DNA of 64,000 nt, from positions 33,087,501 to 33,151,500 of the forward strand of contig NC_090997.1 in the NCBI RefSeq assembly GCF_041146395.1, given 5' to 3'. The position numbers and the translations under genes were made by a program. The stretch is from Eulemur rufifrons. Its lineage: Eukaryota > Chordata > Mammalia > Primates > Lemuridae. Below, piece by piece: positions 47,228-59,529 of the stretch. The notes under the pieces are model-generated. The model did not search any database and was not told the origin of the DNA. It worked only from the letters and a program-made list of their open reading frames with translations. How positions within the stretch are numbered: position 1 is the first letter of the stretch; every line of letters starts with the position of its first letter.

Positions 47228-47647
47228 ATGGGGGCTGAGAGGCCATGTGGCAGAGCTCCCGCAGGGAAGCCAGCACATGCAGGAAGACCTACCTGTCTGG
47301 CAGAGATGTTCCAGAGAGATCCTAGGCCAAAGCCTGAGACCAAACTTCTGATTTCCTTGTCCATTAGGAAAGCTCACACTTTGGTAAAGGGAGCCAGCAG
47401 CTCAAGGGAGCTCCTGGATTACAACCCTGTTTTACAAGTGTTTGCAATTTACGGTGTGCCAGAAAAGGACAGAGCTTGGTTTAATGTAATTGATACTCCC
47501 CGATGTACTATATTCTCTGCAAAGCAGGCCATTCATTCTGGTTGCTTTGTGTCCGCAAGAGTCAGCACAGAGGTGACATTCAATGCTGACCTATTTCCTA
47601 CTACAGCCCCCAAAGCCCTCTGCATAGTCCCAGTGACCCCTCACTGA
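47228..47647 (+). other. Longest open frame in the window (139 codons), function unknown
   Basis: ATG at 47228 to a stop at 47645-47647. The peptide has no signal sequence, membrane span or domain that I recognise. It has a Pro/Arg/Ala-rich N-terminal third (about residues 1-40) and a more mixed C-terminal part. The underlying DNA (about 47150-47650) is clearly richer in G+C than its neighbours, and fewer AT-rich stops lengthen chance frames in such DNA. No repeat family fits. No promoter, splice site or polyadenylation context supports expression. It could be unannotated conserved non-coding DNA, a fragment of an unrecognised repeat, or (least likely) a coding exon. Confidence 0.15.
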
Positions 47648-47709
47648 ATCAGGTACATGAGGCATTTCAACATTTTTACACTTTGTTATTAAAAGATTTT
47701 CATTCTCTA

Positions 47710-48010
47710 AGTTTAAACTCAAACATCACTTCCTTGATTAAACATTCCCCAAACCCCCAAATTAACTATGTTTTCATCTGCCTTCTCAATGACATTCTGA
47801 GTCCATTTCTTTTATAGTTTTTTCTCTAATTTTGAATTGTAATTGATTTGTTTTCACAGCAATTATACCTACCAAACTTTAAGCTCTTTGAAGTTAGAGT
47901 TCGTGTCTTATGTACTTTTATATTCATATCTATCCTTCTCTTCAGTGTTTACTGAAACACATTTTTAAAAATTTCCCCTAGTAGTTATTCAATAAATATG
48001 TTTGGACAAT
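47710..48010 (+). repeat. L2 3' end
   Basis: 'tcacttccttgattaaacat', then 'ttaagctctttgaagttaga', 'gttcgtgtcttatgtacttt', 'tcagtgtttactgaaacaca' and 'gtagttattcaataaatatg' follow the L2 3' order. Confidence 0.7.
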
Positions 48011-48142
48011 AATTTAATTAAATGCCAAAATAATAATGACCAGTTTTTATTGAATACCTATTATACTTCACATTATAGTCACAATAGATATTTCAACTAA
48101 TGAAGAAAATGTGAAAGGCTTTGCCCAAGTGCTTCTAGGATC

Positions 48143-48150
48143 AGAGATAT
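48143..48150 (+). repeat. Target-site duplication of Alu, left copy
   Basis: 'agagatat' before the Alu head, repeated at 48488-48495 after the tail. It is short because the right copy merges with the A-tail. Confidence 0.6.
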
Positions 48151-48151
48151 T

Positions 48152-48487
48152 GGCCGGGCGCGGTGGCTCACGCCTGTAATCCTAGCACTCTGGGAGGCCG
48201 AGGCGGGTGGATCGCTCAAGGTCAGGAGTTCGAGACCAGCCTGAGTGAGACCCCGTCTCTACTAAAAATAGAAAGACATTATATATGGACAACTAAAAAT
48301 CTATATAGAAAAAATTAGCCGGGCATGGTGGCGCATGCCTGTAGTCCCAGCTACTCGGGAGGCTGAGGCAGTAGGATCGCTTAAGCCGAGGAGTCTGAGG
48401 TTGCTGTGAGCTAAGCTGACGCCACGGCACTCACTCTAGCCTGGGCAACAAAGTGAGACTCTGTCTCAACAACAACAACAAAAAAAA
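48152..48487 (+). mobile_element. Alu SINE (strepsirrhine-type), full length
   Basis: Head 'ggccgggcgcggtggctcac' at 48152, left monomer, then the A/T-rich linker insert ('acattatatatggacaacta', 'aaaatctatatagaaaaa'). The right monomer 'ttagccgggcatggtggcgc' follows, through 'actctgtctcaacaacaaca' and a short A-tail. The A box ('ggtggctcacgcc') and B box region ('gttcgagacc') are well kept. The linker is the same kind as in the minus-strand copy at 24.5 kb. Confidence 0.95.
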
Positions 48488-48530
48488 AGAGATATAATAG
48501 CCAGCTGAATTGGAGCAATTAGAGAGAGCA

Positions 48531-48860
48531 TCTCAGTCCATTTTGTGTTGCTATAACAGAATACCTTAGACTTCGTAATTTATAAAGAATAGAAATTTGT
48601 TTCCTCACAGTTCTAGAGGCTGGAAAGTCCAAGGCACCGGCATCTTGTGAGGGTTTTCTTTTTGCTTTATAACATGACAGAAGGCATCACAAGGGCAAGA
48701 GAGAGCACCCACTCCTGGACTAAGGTCATTAATACATTCATGAGTACGGTGCCCCATGACCCCCAAACCTCTCATCTTTTAGGCCCCACCTTGCAACACC
48801 ACTGCATTGGGGATCAAGTTTCCAACACATGAATTTTGGGGGACACATTCAAACCACAGA
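48531..48860 (-). repeat. MSTA-type LTR (ERVL-MaLR)
   Basis: Reverse-complement order: 'cagtccattttgtgttgcta', 'taacagaataccttagactt', 'cctcacagttctagaggctg', 'accggcatcttgtgagggtt', 'attaatacattcatgagtac', 'gccccaccttgcaacacc', 'aatttt-ggggacacattcaaa'. About 330 bp with partial internal loss. It lies about 40 bp beyond the Alu tail. Confidence 0.85.
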
Positions 48861-50214
48861 TACCAAAGAGGTACCTTTCTCTGCTATGAGAGCTCTATTA
48901 CCAATCTCATTAGGATTGATTTAACGAGTCTAGGCACAGGCTATCGTCAAGGTTACAGAAATAAAATTGTCATAGCAAGGATGCAACCAGGAGTCAGAAT
49001 CAGTTTATCAGCCTAGGTTCAGAGACATCAAGACAGGAAAATCTTGGAGTGAAAGAAAAAAAAGAAAAAAACCAAAGACTAATATAAGCCTAAGATCAAA
49101 GTGAAGTGGTAGGGTAGAGGTAATTTAGTTTAGCCTTTGTTGAAATAGGATGGTTCAGAGAATCAGATCATTATCAGTAAAGAACCTTTTAGGGGATTTT
49201 AAGTTAGTGAAGTATATCAATGTCTTCTTTGTTTACTTTTATTTCCCTTTTATTTCTCTTTTACAGGCTTTAGTCTACGTGCCTAGACCAGGTTCTATTA
49301 AGGATCCTGACTAATTTATGATTTGAGGACAAAATAAAGATGTAAATAGATGAGTACTCAACAAATTACATGGAGACCACCATCAAAGTTGGTGTATTGT
49401 GTTGATACAGAAAAACATGTATTCTGCTTCGATGTCTCATTCTCATCTGAATATTCTATTTATATTCAGTGTCTCCAATATTACAGATGTGCCCCACATT
49501 CTTAAGAACAAGCATGCAAAGATTCACATTTTCAGGGTAGAAAATAGCTCTTTCATTTATGAAAGATATATTTAAAATATTGATATTGCAAATCATACAT
49601 TTCTGATTCTACTAAAGGTGGCTTTTGTTTTGTTTTCTGTTTTTGTCTTTATAAAATTTTGGTTTACAGAGCTTTACCTGGGAAAAGGGACAAGAAACTT
49701 TACCTGAGAAAAGGAAACTTTACTGTAATAGGTGGGAAACTACAAGCAATTAAACATTTTTTAAATCCCCAACTCAAATTTCGCTTCCTTAGTGAAGCCT
49801 TCCCAAGTTTCCTAGTCAGAATCCCTCATGTTAACAATAAGAAAGAAAACTGAGTTACTAAAATTATTTATAGAAGAATACTCCTTAATATAACACAAAA
49901 GCAATTGTGTCCAATTTCAGAAACTAAAATATCACATAAAGTTGTATGCTGGTGTGCATTCTGTGGAGTAATAAAATATTAAAACTGTTATTCAGCATGA
50001 TATATGGAAAACCTACAAATACCAGCATCTATGATCTTGCAAGTTGAACCTTACATTTATGTCCATCATTGTGGAAGCAAACAAGACTGGAGAACTCCTT
50101 TCATTGTATTAGATAGGTTTCTATAGGGCTACTGCTCACTGCTCTTATTGGAATAAAAATTAATTATGGTTCAGTGAAAAAATGTTCAACTATACAACAA
50201 AAGATGTGGGTTTG
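48861..50214. other. Mostly unannotated; short tandem repeat and weak L2
   Basis: A tandem duplication of roughly 22-25 bp based on 'aaactttacctgagaaaagg' spans about 49671-49725. 49757-49830 ('tccttagtgaagccttccca') is a possible L2 fragment. Otherwise nothing recognised. Confidence 0.4.
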
Positions 50215-50400
50215 AAAATGGAATTTTCCATTTCTGAGGTGAGTAAATTTGAGGAAGTCACCCTACCATTCTGAAATTTAGTCACTCAGCTACAAAACAA
50301 CATAATGAGCCCACTTCACACAGCTGTTGTGAAAATCTATTGTGATCATATATGCAAAACATATTTTATACAGTATCTGCTGCTCAGTAGAAGGTCAGCA
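50215..50400 (-). repeat. MIR SINE
   Basis: 'gagtaaatttgaggaagtca', 'aatttagtcactcagctaca', 'acacagctgttgtgaaaatc' and 'gtatctgctgctcagtagaa' follow antisense MIR order. Confidence 0.55.
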
Positions 50401-50989
50401 AAGCCTTATTTGGTTTTCACTTTCAATAGCATACTGATGACTTTGTCTGCTGCTTTGTTTTTCTGTTACTTTAGAAAGAAAAGGCTGGGAAGCACTATAG
50501 GATGATACGAAACAATGTAAACTAGAGAGAGCTGTGTGTCCTGGTGGAGCATTATGGAATCTTTCATATCTGGAAAGAGTCATATGTGTAGAGCTTGAAG
50601 GAACCTTGGAAAATCTAGGTGAGGCTCTGCACCTCCAGGAAGAAATATGGCCTTTGGATGTATTATTTGCTCACTGGGTGGTGGGGACGGGGAAGAATGG
50701 CCAGCACATAGGTTTATTGTTGATGTTGGTGTTATTTCAATTTGAATTCAATTCCCTTTAGGTTGAGCATTTCTCCTCCTTTTTTAAATATGCCCTTGTA
50801 TATTACACAATGTGCAAGTTGCTGTACCTTAACCCTGAGAGCTGGGAATCTAGTCTCCTCCACTCCCCTGTTCACTAGATACCTAAGGAAAGTAATGACG
50901 GGTCCAGAGCGACAGAGCTCTTCATGGACAGAAGTACTCATTTGCATGGCAGGGTTCTGGCTCTATCTCCCCTCACCCCCCGACTTCAA

Positions 50990-51085
50990 TTTCTCAGAAT
51001 TTTCACTTTCCTTATTTGTAAAATGTGGAGGGTTTTGTTAGCACCAGATGATCTCTAAGGCCTTCCCTAGTTCTAAGACTCTGAA
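50990..51085 (-). repeat. MIR3-like SINE fragment
   Basis: 'tttcactttccttatttgta', 'aaatgtggagggttttgtta' and 'gatgatctctaaggccttcc' match the 'cctcatctgtaaaatgaggg', 'gatgatctctaaggtccctt' motif of old mammalian MIR3-type repeats. Confidence 0.6.
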
Positions 51086-54000
51086 GTCAGGTCTTATGAA
51101 GTTGAATCAAATGCTCTTTTCTCTGTAATCACAACTCCCCCATTCTCTCCTTTAAGGGAATAGGAAGCTTCTGTACTTAGGAGACAATATAAATCTGACT
51201 TCAAAAAAAGTCCATACATACGATTTCACAGATTCAATTTTACATAACAGAACTAATACACTGCCAACCTGTGACCTTCTAAAGTTGCCGACACATAAAA
51301 GGAAAGTAAAAGTTCAAATAATTTGATTTTTTTTTCCGACACAACAAGAAATAAAAGTAATTTTGCCTCTAATCTTATGGCTATTGCTGACAATTCATTA
51401 TATCAGAAAAAAAAGTGGGTCAGGTTTAAATATCCTGCTGCTTATAAAAATATAAGAAACTATAAAAGTCTTTGTATGTGTCTTCTTTGAAAGAGCAGAT
51501 ATTTTAAATGACCCAGCCGGCTTTGTGGATCAAGTCTTTGTTTTCATGACATGGCCACTGGCAGAGGGCAAACAGCTGGTTGCTTCACTGGCTTTTTCTA
51601 GGAGGCAGAGATGATTGTAGCAGCAAGTTTCCTAACACCTACAGGTACTAAGAGCTTGCTGTACTAACTTTAGAAAGGATGATATTTAATAGGAATTATG
51701 ATTTCTTTCCATTTTACTTTTACCCAATTCTTACCTTTTAGTTTTAAAGGCGATTAAAGACGTTCCCAGTGACAAAGATATACATAACCCATTCTACTCC
51801 TCACTGATTTGTAGTCTTCATTTTATGATCCTCTTCATCAAATCCCGTGGTGCATCTATAAAGAAAATCTTGTCCCAATGCCAGTTGTAGGGTGATCAAA
51901 GCACTTATTTTTATTGCATATTCATCCATATGCAACCACAAGCTCTATTTTGTTTTTATCTTATGCTAAAGAATAGAATTTCTTGAGTCTGTCATGTGCT
52001 CATTTGTTTTTGGGCCATTGCCATGATCTATTTGCAAAACTGTAAATCTATTTAAGTAGCAGAAAGCTATCAACCTGACACGTAACTAAAAATGTACTTA
52101 ATTCTGTTGTTTTTTTATTCATCTCTCTGATTTTGATTTCCACCTCTAAGACAGTCATAGGGCCACTTACTTAGAGGGTGGAAGGGGTGAGGAATGACTT
52201 ATTGCTGCCTATAAATTGAATGGGTGAAGCAGAAAGTGACAAGAGAGGGAGAACTAAAGTTACATAGATCTTGAAGAAGCCGCTTGGGGCTGCTCTTGCT
52301 GTCAAATCATCAGTACTTATGACATCTTTTTTGGTGTTGTAGAATGCTGGCCCTGGGTATTATAGGTGGTTGTATTACATGGGTCATCTATCCTGCTTCT
52401 AAATTTTTTCTTAAAATATCACCTATGTCTGCTCCTTCAGTAAGTTTGACTCTTGTGCCTAAACTTGAATCTAAACTCTAAACTTGATTCTTCAAGAAGT
52501 CCTTTCTAAGGTGATGCATGCTACTCCTTCAAGTATTCTTCTTCTTACCCTTTCAAAGATGATGGTTTCTGTTAAATTTAAATTTTAAAAGTATTTTGAA
52601 TACCTACTCTAAGACAAGCACCACAGTAGTCTATTTTGTAACCATGAAAATGTAAGTGTATATGGTCAGAATTTGCAAAAATGAAATCTCAGATTCCATG
52701 GGGACTGGGTGGGACCTTCTGACCCAAAACAACCCTCCATAAATCAGGGCAGGAAATCCAATCATTTCTTGGCCTTCTTTCTTGTCCTGAATTAAACAGT
52801 CTACTCTTGAGTGAAGTGACAAAAAAATTAGTCATTAACACTCAGATGTGATAGGTTTACTCAGCCCTGCAATATGAAGGGTCTAGAGAATGCTTGTGAG
52901 GAAGAGAATGTTCTGTAACTACAGGACAATGACCTCAGTCTGAATCAAACCCACAGCTTCCACATGCTTCCTGAACAAAGCAAGGAGCTTTCCAGTTGCC
53001 TTCCAGGAACTACTAAGAGCTCCCTCTGGTACAGTCTTCTGTGTAAGTTCTTCTCTTCAGACAGGCAACTCTGAAAGAATATTTTTGCACAGTCAAAAAT
53101 ATTCTCTCTTTTTAATAGAAAGGCAAAGGGCTCAAAATACTTGCTTCCCATCTCTGAAGGGACATTGTTACAGCATCAGTTACCCTGAAGCAGAAGCTCC
53201 TGACTGTGCCCTTGCTCTCACCACCTGCTTTGCCTTTACGCCGTGTAATGATGAAAAGGTCTTTCTGGCACCCTTTTGTCTCCATTAAGGTTACTTGTGA
53301 AGCAAAAATCATGTATACCAAATCCCATTTCTCCATTTACACATATTTAGAACTAGGGCAAAGGTTTCAGTGAGATACCAACAAGCTCCAGTCCCTGGAA
53401 GCCCTCTACCTTGACCTTGCTGCTCAGACTGCTTGTAAGATGCCATTCTGTGCAACAGAAAATCCCACCATGCAGCTTTGATCCTATTTACTTAGAAGAG
53501 TAAAAATCATCAGGACTTGCTCAGAGGAAGTCTTTGAAAAGGGCATAACTCATGGGCTCTTTAAATTACCAATTGTAACAAATTAAAATTCTGTATCAAA
53601 TATCAGTGCATACCCATAAAGGAAACTCTCAGTGTCTTGTAGTAAATGTTTGCAATGAAAAAAAGAAGTAGTTGAGTACAGTCAAAAGAAGTGGCTTATC
53701 TGAGAATAGAAATCTGACCCAGGGAAATTGCCTCTCTCTTCCTTCCCTTTCCCTCTCACACACACAATTCCAGCTCATAGGGCTGATCTCACCTAGTGTG
53801 ATCTTCTTACAGCAGGTGACAATGAAGTGTGATGGCTGAGAGCTTTAACCCATTCAATGAAGGATTTTTAATCCGATTTCTCATTTCTTTGAGCTACAGG
53901 CATTCTCCTGTGTGCTTGTTCTGGGAGGTCCCTAATTCCCTTCCCCTCTTAGAATCTGGAGTTCCCTTGCCACACCCGCCTCTGACCTTGGTAAGGTGCT

Positions 54001-54219
54001 TAACAGTTTCACAGGGCTCAGCACAAGTTCTATCCAGAAAAAGACATTAGAGATTGTCAAAGTGCATGGAAAATCCCAGCTGAAATTCCCCCATGCAGAG
54101 AGTCTAGTAATTCACTTGTGGATTTAAGTGCTGCTGTAACATAGAATTCATTATCATTTCTACTGTTAATTCTATGCATCACATTTTCTTCCTTGTTCTT
54201 TTAAAAATAACTGCCCATA
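51086..54219. other. Unannotated DNA
   Basis: About 3.1 kb with no recognised repeat or gene. Open frames of 60-75 codons (52631-52822, 52945-53151, 53112-53336, 53829-54050) show no motif. Confidence 0.45.
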
Positions 54220-55490
54220 ATTTTTATGATATTTTAAAAAATGTTTGCCAAACTAATACTTACATACAGTTTAAAAAGCAACGGTGTTCCTAATGACAGT
54301 CTTCAGCCGCACCCTGATCCTATCTCCTAGTTTTGATCCTCAGAAAAAATCACATCTAACTCTTTTACCTGTTTCTCTGGCATCTGGTTTCATATTTCTA
54401 ACTAGTGTTCTTATTTAATTTTTTATTTGTTAGTAAAGTTAAGCTGTTACCTTTAGCCATACTTATCATTTGAAGACAGATGAAGATTTAACTCTAACCC
54501 AGTCTCTTCTCTGCACTGCCACTTTCCCCATAAGGGAAAACCAAATATTTTTTGTTTAAATTAGTATGACTATGTGAATGTTGTTTTCACTCAGCTAAAT
54601 ATTGCACTGTAATTTATTTTGTTGTACAATTTTTTGATAATCCTGAAATTAACACTTCCCTTGTTTTGTCATTTTATTAGTTGTCTTTGTAAAGATCACT
54701 AATTCTTTCTACACCTTTCTAACAACTTCTCAGTGTAATTTGCCCCCCAATCTTATTTTTCATTTTTACATTTTTGTTGTTGTTGTTGTTTTGGAGACTT
54801 TCTTCCTGGAGGTTGGTGGCTCTCCACACCTGCTCACAGGTGTCGCCCTGGAACTTCCCTACAGCAGCCTCTAGCGAATTTCCTTTGCATCTATTCTACA
54901 TGAAGCCTCTGGATACCCAGGCCCATGTTGTCGTCCTCTTTCTGGTTAACTTTCTTGTTGTATAGTTCACAACCTTGAGTTGCTTCCTGAGGAAGGAGGC
55001 CTGGGAGACAAAATTTTGAGACCTTTCAAATCTGCAAATGTTTTTACTCTACTTCCTCATTATTTAATGACTAGTGTAATTGTGTATAGAAATCTAGGAT
55101 GAAAATTATTTTACTCACCGCCTTCTGCTTCTCAGTGTGGATGATGAAAACTGCTTTACTTCTAATTTTCATTCCTTTTTTATGTAATTTATGTTGTTCC
55201 ACTCTGGAAAATTTTTAAAGGTTGTCTCTTTATCCTTGGTGTTGTGAAATTCATAATGCTGTGCCTTGATGTCTTTTTTTTCCCCCATGTATTGTGCTTG
55301 GCTTTGATAGACCATTTGAATCCATTGATGCATGGCTTTAAGTTTTAGGAAATGCTTTGTATTATTATTTTTAAATATCTCCATTTCTATTTTTTGGGTG
55401 CCCTTTCAGATGGGCACTGCTTATACTCTTCATCTGTCTGTCTTTTTGTTTTACTTTCTGGGAGTTGTTTCCATCAGATTTCTGGGGTAG
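54220..55490 (-). mobile_element. HAL1-like LINE (ORF1-only L1 relative), 3' part
   Basis: The plus strand shows 'ttggtggctctccacacctg', 'tggaagcc'-type blocks and then the reverse complement of an L1-type ORF1 (about 55169-55384). In that minus-strand frame the peptide keeps a decayed form of the ORF1 'TPRHIIVKF..KDKEKILK' pattern (IKAQHYEFHNTKDKETTFKN). Downstream, where an L1 should carry ORF2, no ORF2 similarity appears before 54220. An ORF1-only element such as HAL1 would look like this. A truncated L1M is the alternative. Confidence 0.6.
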
Positions 55491-55494
55491 ATAT

Positions 55495-55880
55495 TACTAG
55501 AGCTTATCAACATTTATGGTTCTCCTCCCCTTCCTGAACATGGGAAATGATTATAAATGTCCTTGTACTTCCAAGAAACCATATGACTTGCTTTAGCCAA
55601 TGAAATATTGGGACTTTGGGGTAGAACTGTTTAAGAGCTGCTATGTGATTTTCCATGTTCTCTTTCCCTTCCATAGTGAACCCTGAAGCATCATATTAAA
55701 ATAGGGGCTTCACAAGTTCGGAGCAGCCTACCTGAGAGGTTCTGCTCCATATAGGGAACAGCCATTTGGAAAGTCACAGGCTAGCAAGAGACTATGCAAG
55801 CAAGAGATAAATTTTCATTGCGTTAAACGCTTGAGACTTTCTATGTTGTCACCACAGCAAAATTTTGTGTGTATTAAATG
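55495..55880 (+). repeat. LTR-like mammalian repeat inserted in the HAL1-like element
   Basis: 'catatgacttgctttagcca', 'atgaaatattgggactttgg', 'gttctgctccatataggg', 'gcaagagataaattttcatt' and 'gcgttaaacgcttgagactt' follow the same repeat type as 38240-38617. It separates ORF1-like DNA on its left from 5'-like LINE DNA on its right. Confidence 0.55.
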
Positions 55881-55889
55881 ATCCCATTT

Positions 55890-56880
55890 TAAGACATTTT
55901 CTTGTGATTTCATTTTTCTCTTTCTGTGGCAACTCATTCTTTTTCCATGAATATAATAGTGTTTCATAGCCTCAAACTCATAAGAATATCATGGTACATT
56001 CCATTGCCTCTGTCAAATCTGGGTCCATTTTTGCTTCCCTAATTTGCATGTTTTCATCTCTGGTTTTTCTCAAATATCAAAGGATTGTTGGCTCTCAGTT
56101 CCTTTTAGGGTGAGGCACTAAAAAGCTGATTGGAAGCACCATGTGCACGGTTGGCTTGTTGGCTTTTGGATTTCACTGCAGCATAGTCAGCATAGTCAAA
56201 GGGAAGCCTGAGTAGGGGTCTTCTACCCACCATTTTGCCTTTCATGATCTAACCTTGGCTGCAAGAGTTGGGGGAGATAAGTAAAGGAAGGGAAGTAGGA
56301 GGAGATTTCACTTTCCTGGATGCCTGCTTGAAATTAATCCCCATATTTGTTGATCTGCACCTACTTCTGTGACCTTCTACTGCCCTTGAGTCCACTTTTT
56401 TATAGTTCAATTTTTCCAGAAAAGATAGTATAAATCTCCATGCTCAAATGGGGCTGGGGTAAACATCTGACTGTTCAGGACAATGTTAAGGACCTGGAGA
56501 TCTAATTGTTCTTAGAGCAGGACTGCAACCAATTCTCCTGTTTCCAGCTCCCTGCCTTTCACAGTCCTCATACCTGTGGAAATTCTGAGGCAATCCGGGG
56601 TCCTGTGAACAACTCTGCTTTCTTCTTGTTGAATCCCTTCTGTATGTATTTAAGTTCAAGCTTCTCTACTCTTCTATGTCACTCGCCTCTCCTCTGCCTG
56701 CTTTTCATCTTCTAAAAATGGTTGAAGGCTCTCATCTGCTGATGCTCTCATTTTCTGTTCCTTGTAGTTTTATACCCCGTTTTTCCCTCTACTGACATTT
56801 TAGAAGAGATTTATTTTTGAGCAAAGAGATATGTGCAATCTGCTTCGTTCATCTAGAATTGTCTCTCAAAATGAACTCTT
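55890..56880 (-). mobile_element. HAL1/L1M-like LINE, 5' part (resumed)
   Basis: 'tctttctgtggcaactcatt', 'ggttggcttgttggcttttg', 'gtgaggcactaaaaagctga' and pyrimidine-rich blocks up to 'ctagaattgtctctcaaaat' (near 56865) resemble the antisense 5' region of old L1/HAL1 elements. Similarity is weak and boundaries are approximate. Confidence 0.45.
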
Positions 56881-57039
56881 ATTATAAGCTAATAAGGTCA
56901 ACATGCAGATACTTATTTGTTATATAAAATGCAATATATGCCCTATGATAGCTGAGTCCTATATAAGAGGCTGTGGAGAATAAGTTGGAAACAAGGTAAA
57001 GAAAAAAAAGGTATGCAAAGGCACAAGATAAAAGAAAAT

Positions 57040-57770
57040 CAGTAATTGAAAGGAGGTCAGCTAGTGGGAACACAGCATGGACAAAGATGATGTCAGATAG
57101 AACTGCAGGAGTAGTCATGAATAGTCTTTTAAGCCATGTTAAGAATTTGAAATTTAATCTAAGTGCAACAATGAGCCACTTTCCACTTTTAAGGAGGATA
57201 GTGACAAGATCGAATTTGCATTATAGAAAAATAATTCAGACTGAAGTGTGGAAAGACTAGAGGCAAGTAGACTAATTAGGAAGTTGTAGCAGGATAGTAG
57301 GAAAGAGATGGTAGTAAAATTATGGATGTTAGAAAAGAAGCAGGTATGGAGATCACGACAATGATGTCAGTTTTAGGGATACTGAGTTTCCAGGGCCTAT
57401 GAGAAATCCAATATGACCAGAAGGCAGTTAGAGTCTGAAGCTCAGACAGTCAGTATGACTTTTAAATATAGATTTGGGAACATAAATTGTAATAGACAAC
57501 ATGGGGTAATGAGTAGCCAGAATATGTATAAAAATAAGAAAAGCAGATGGCCTAGGAATCAACATTTGAGAGGTGGATAAGGAAATGATTCTCAAAAAGA
57601 GTCTGAGAAGACATGAATAGTAGAGAAAAAGCAAAAGCAATAAGGTATTATGCTATGGAGGTCAAGCATAAAATTGCCTTTTAAGGAAGATGGTCAATAG
57701 CATCCACTGCTGAAGAGATGCCAATCAATTTAAATAGTGAGGAGGGTGTGACTGAGGGATATTTAGTAGG
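57040..57770 (-). repeat. L2, internal region
   Basis: Reverse complement of the L2 ORF2 3' half on the plus strand: 'tcttttaagccatgttaaga', 'atttgaaatttaatctaagt', 'agtgacaagatcgaatttgc', 'ggaagttgtagcaggatagt', 'gggatactgagtttccaggg', and 'gcatccactgctgaagagat'. Many stops. Confidence 0.7.
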
Positions 57771-58789
57771 TATAACTGACAGGGACTAGAGGTTGGTTGA
57801 CTTTACAGGGAGAGGAAAAATCTCCCAAGTTTTAGCCTTGGGTCCCCAGATGAACAACGGTACCATTTCCTAAGATTAAAATCCCAGGAGGATGGTCAGA
57901 TTTGGCTGGCAAAGTTTTGGGGAGTTTGAGGTACCTCTCAAACAGCCAAGATAAAACATTCTTAATGAAATTTTATATGTGGGTTTCAAACTTAGGAGAG
58001 GAATTTTGTTTTCCTGAGGTCAAAAAAGATAAAGACTATGAAAATGAAGATGTCTTTAATAAAGAGGGCATCACTGAAGCAGTTGCAATAACAGTGTAAG
58101 AGAGAAGCCAGATCACAGTGGCTGGGAGAAAACTAGACAGGTGAGGTTGACTCAGCCAGTGTGTGGGTTCACCACCAACTGGGTGGAACTTTTCCCCAAA
58201 GCTTAGTTCGTTAGTCACATCCACCCTCCACCCCACTCCCTTTCCCCTTCTGCTTCTCCAAACTTTCCATAAATTTCAAGTGTCATCTCTTTATTCATAA
58301 AAAATATTGGCAATTCTACTATGCTTACCCTGCCAATTCCTAAGGCTAAATCAATACAATCTATGTCTTTTCTGCTTTTATACTTAAGCTGTTAAATAAT
58401 TTAATTAAGTGTGCACAACTCTATTGTTTGCTTGCAATAAAAATTCGTGGCCACCAACTCTATTTCAGCCTGGAAATCTTAAATAATTATTTGCATTCTC
58501 ATAATTCTTCAGAATCATTTCAAGCCTCCAAAATTTTTACTGAAACTTAATGCTAACAACTTGTTACCACATGAAAAATTTAGAGCCCATTGAGCAGGAG
58601 GTTCTTCACTTTTCCACCTATAAAAATATACATCTCAAACCTAAATGTCCTTTTCTTCTTCTTGTAAGAGATGGTTTGGCATAAGTATCACCTCATTCCC
58701 ACCATGGAGGATACCACAGGCAACCTGTAAATTGGTCTTATAGATACACCTAGAATACGTGGTTCCACTTGTCCAAACAACCTCCTCTC
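57771..58789. other. Unannotated DNA
   Basis: No repeat or gene recognised. Open frames at 57902-58099 (plus) and 58036-58236 (minus) have no motif. Confidence 0.45.
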
Positions 58790-58920
58790 AAGTCTGGACC
58801 CACCTTTTAAAATGCACATGTAATGGTGTCACTGCCCAGCTTGACATGCTTCAAAAATTCTTTTGTCTTTAGATTAAATCCAAATTACTTAGCACTCATA
58901 AAGGACTTTATGTGTAAATG
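58790..58920 (+). repeat. L2 fragment
   Basis: 'gcacatgtaatggtgtcact', 'gcttcaaaaattcttttgtc' and 'agattaaatccaaattactt' match the L2 segment 'atctgatcatgtcactcccc', 'taaaaccctccaatggct', 'gataaagtccaaactcctta'. Confidence 0.6.
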
Positions 58921-59529
58921 GATAGAATTGTAAATAAGCATGGTTCTTTAGGGGAATTGAAGCAGTTTAGGGGATAAGTAAAAAATGGTTTGTTACGGGA
59001 TTGAAGAGGTAGGCAAGGAACAGCTCACAAAGAACCTTGTATCACAAGCCTGGTGGTAGTACCCAGAAGGAATGAGAAAAACAATACCACAGCTAATGTG
59101 TTAAGGTGCAAAGATTGGTCCTTCCTGTGACCAAATAGGGGTTACATGGAAAAGACAATTTAATATTTTCCATGAAGATCTTTAAGATGATCTTTTGGTC
59201 TTAGAGTGAGCTCCTTCCTGTCTCATCATCACTTGGAAGAATGTGGCCATTGCTGAACTAGGCCTGGTGGGGAGTGGGTGGTGGTGGCAAGGCTATATTC
59301 ATAGTCTCAAGCATCAGTCTTCATTTTCAATGGGTATGATCATTTTTTTCTCCTAGTGGAATTCCTGGTCAGGTCTACTGTATTTGACTGCTCCTACCTG
59401 TATTTTGTATATAACCAATCGTAGGACCCTAAATCTTAGTCAACCTTATAAACTGGAAATGAAAAAGTGCAATGTCAAGTCACTGTTTAATACTCTCCAC
59501 CTCTCCTCAAGCAGTCACTGATTTGCTTT
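58921..59529. other. Unannotated DNA
   Basis: No repeat or gene recognised. Confidence 0.45.

Noticed and set aside
54774..54965. 63-codon frame at 54.8 kb as a small secreted protein
   Set aside because: The hydrophobic start is produced by a (GTT)n run and the frame lies in the HAL1-like element.
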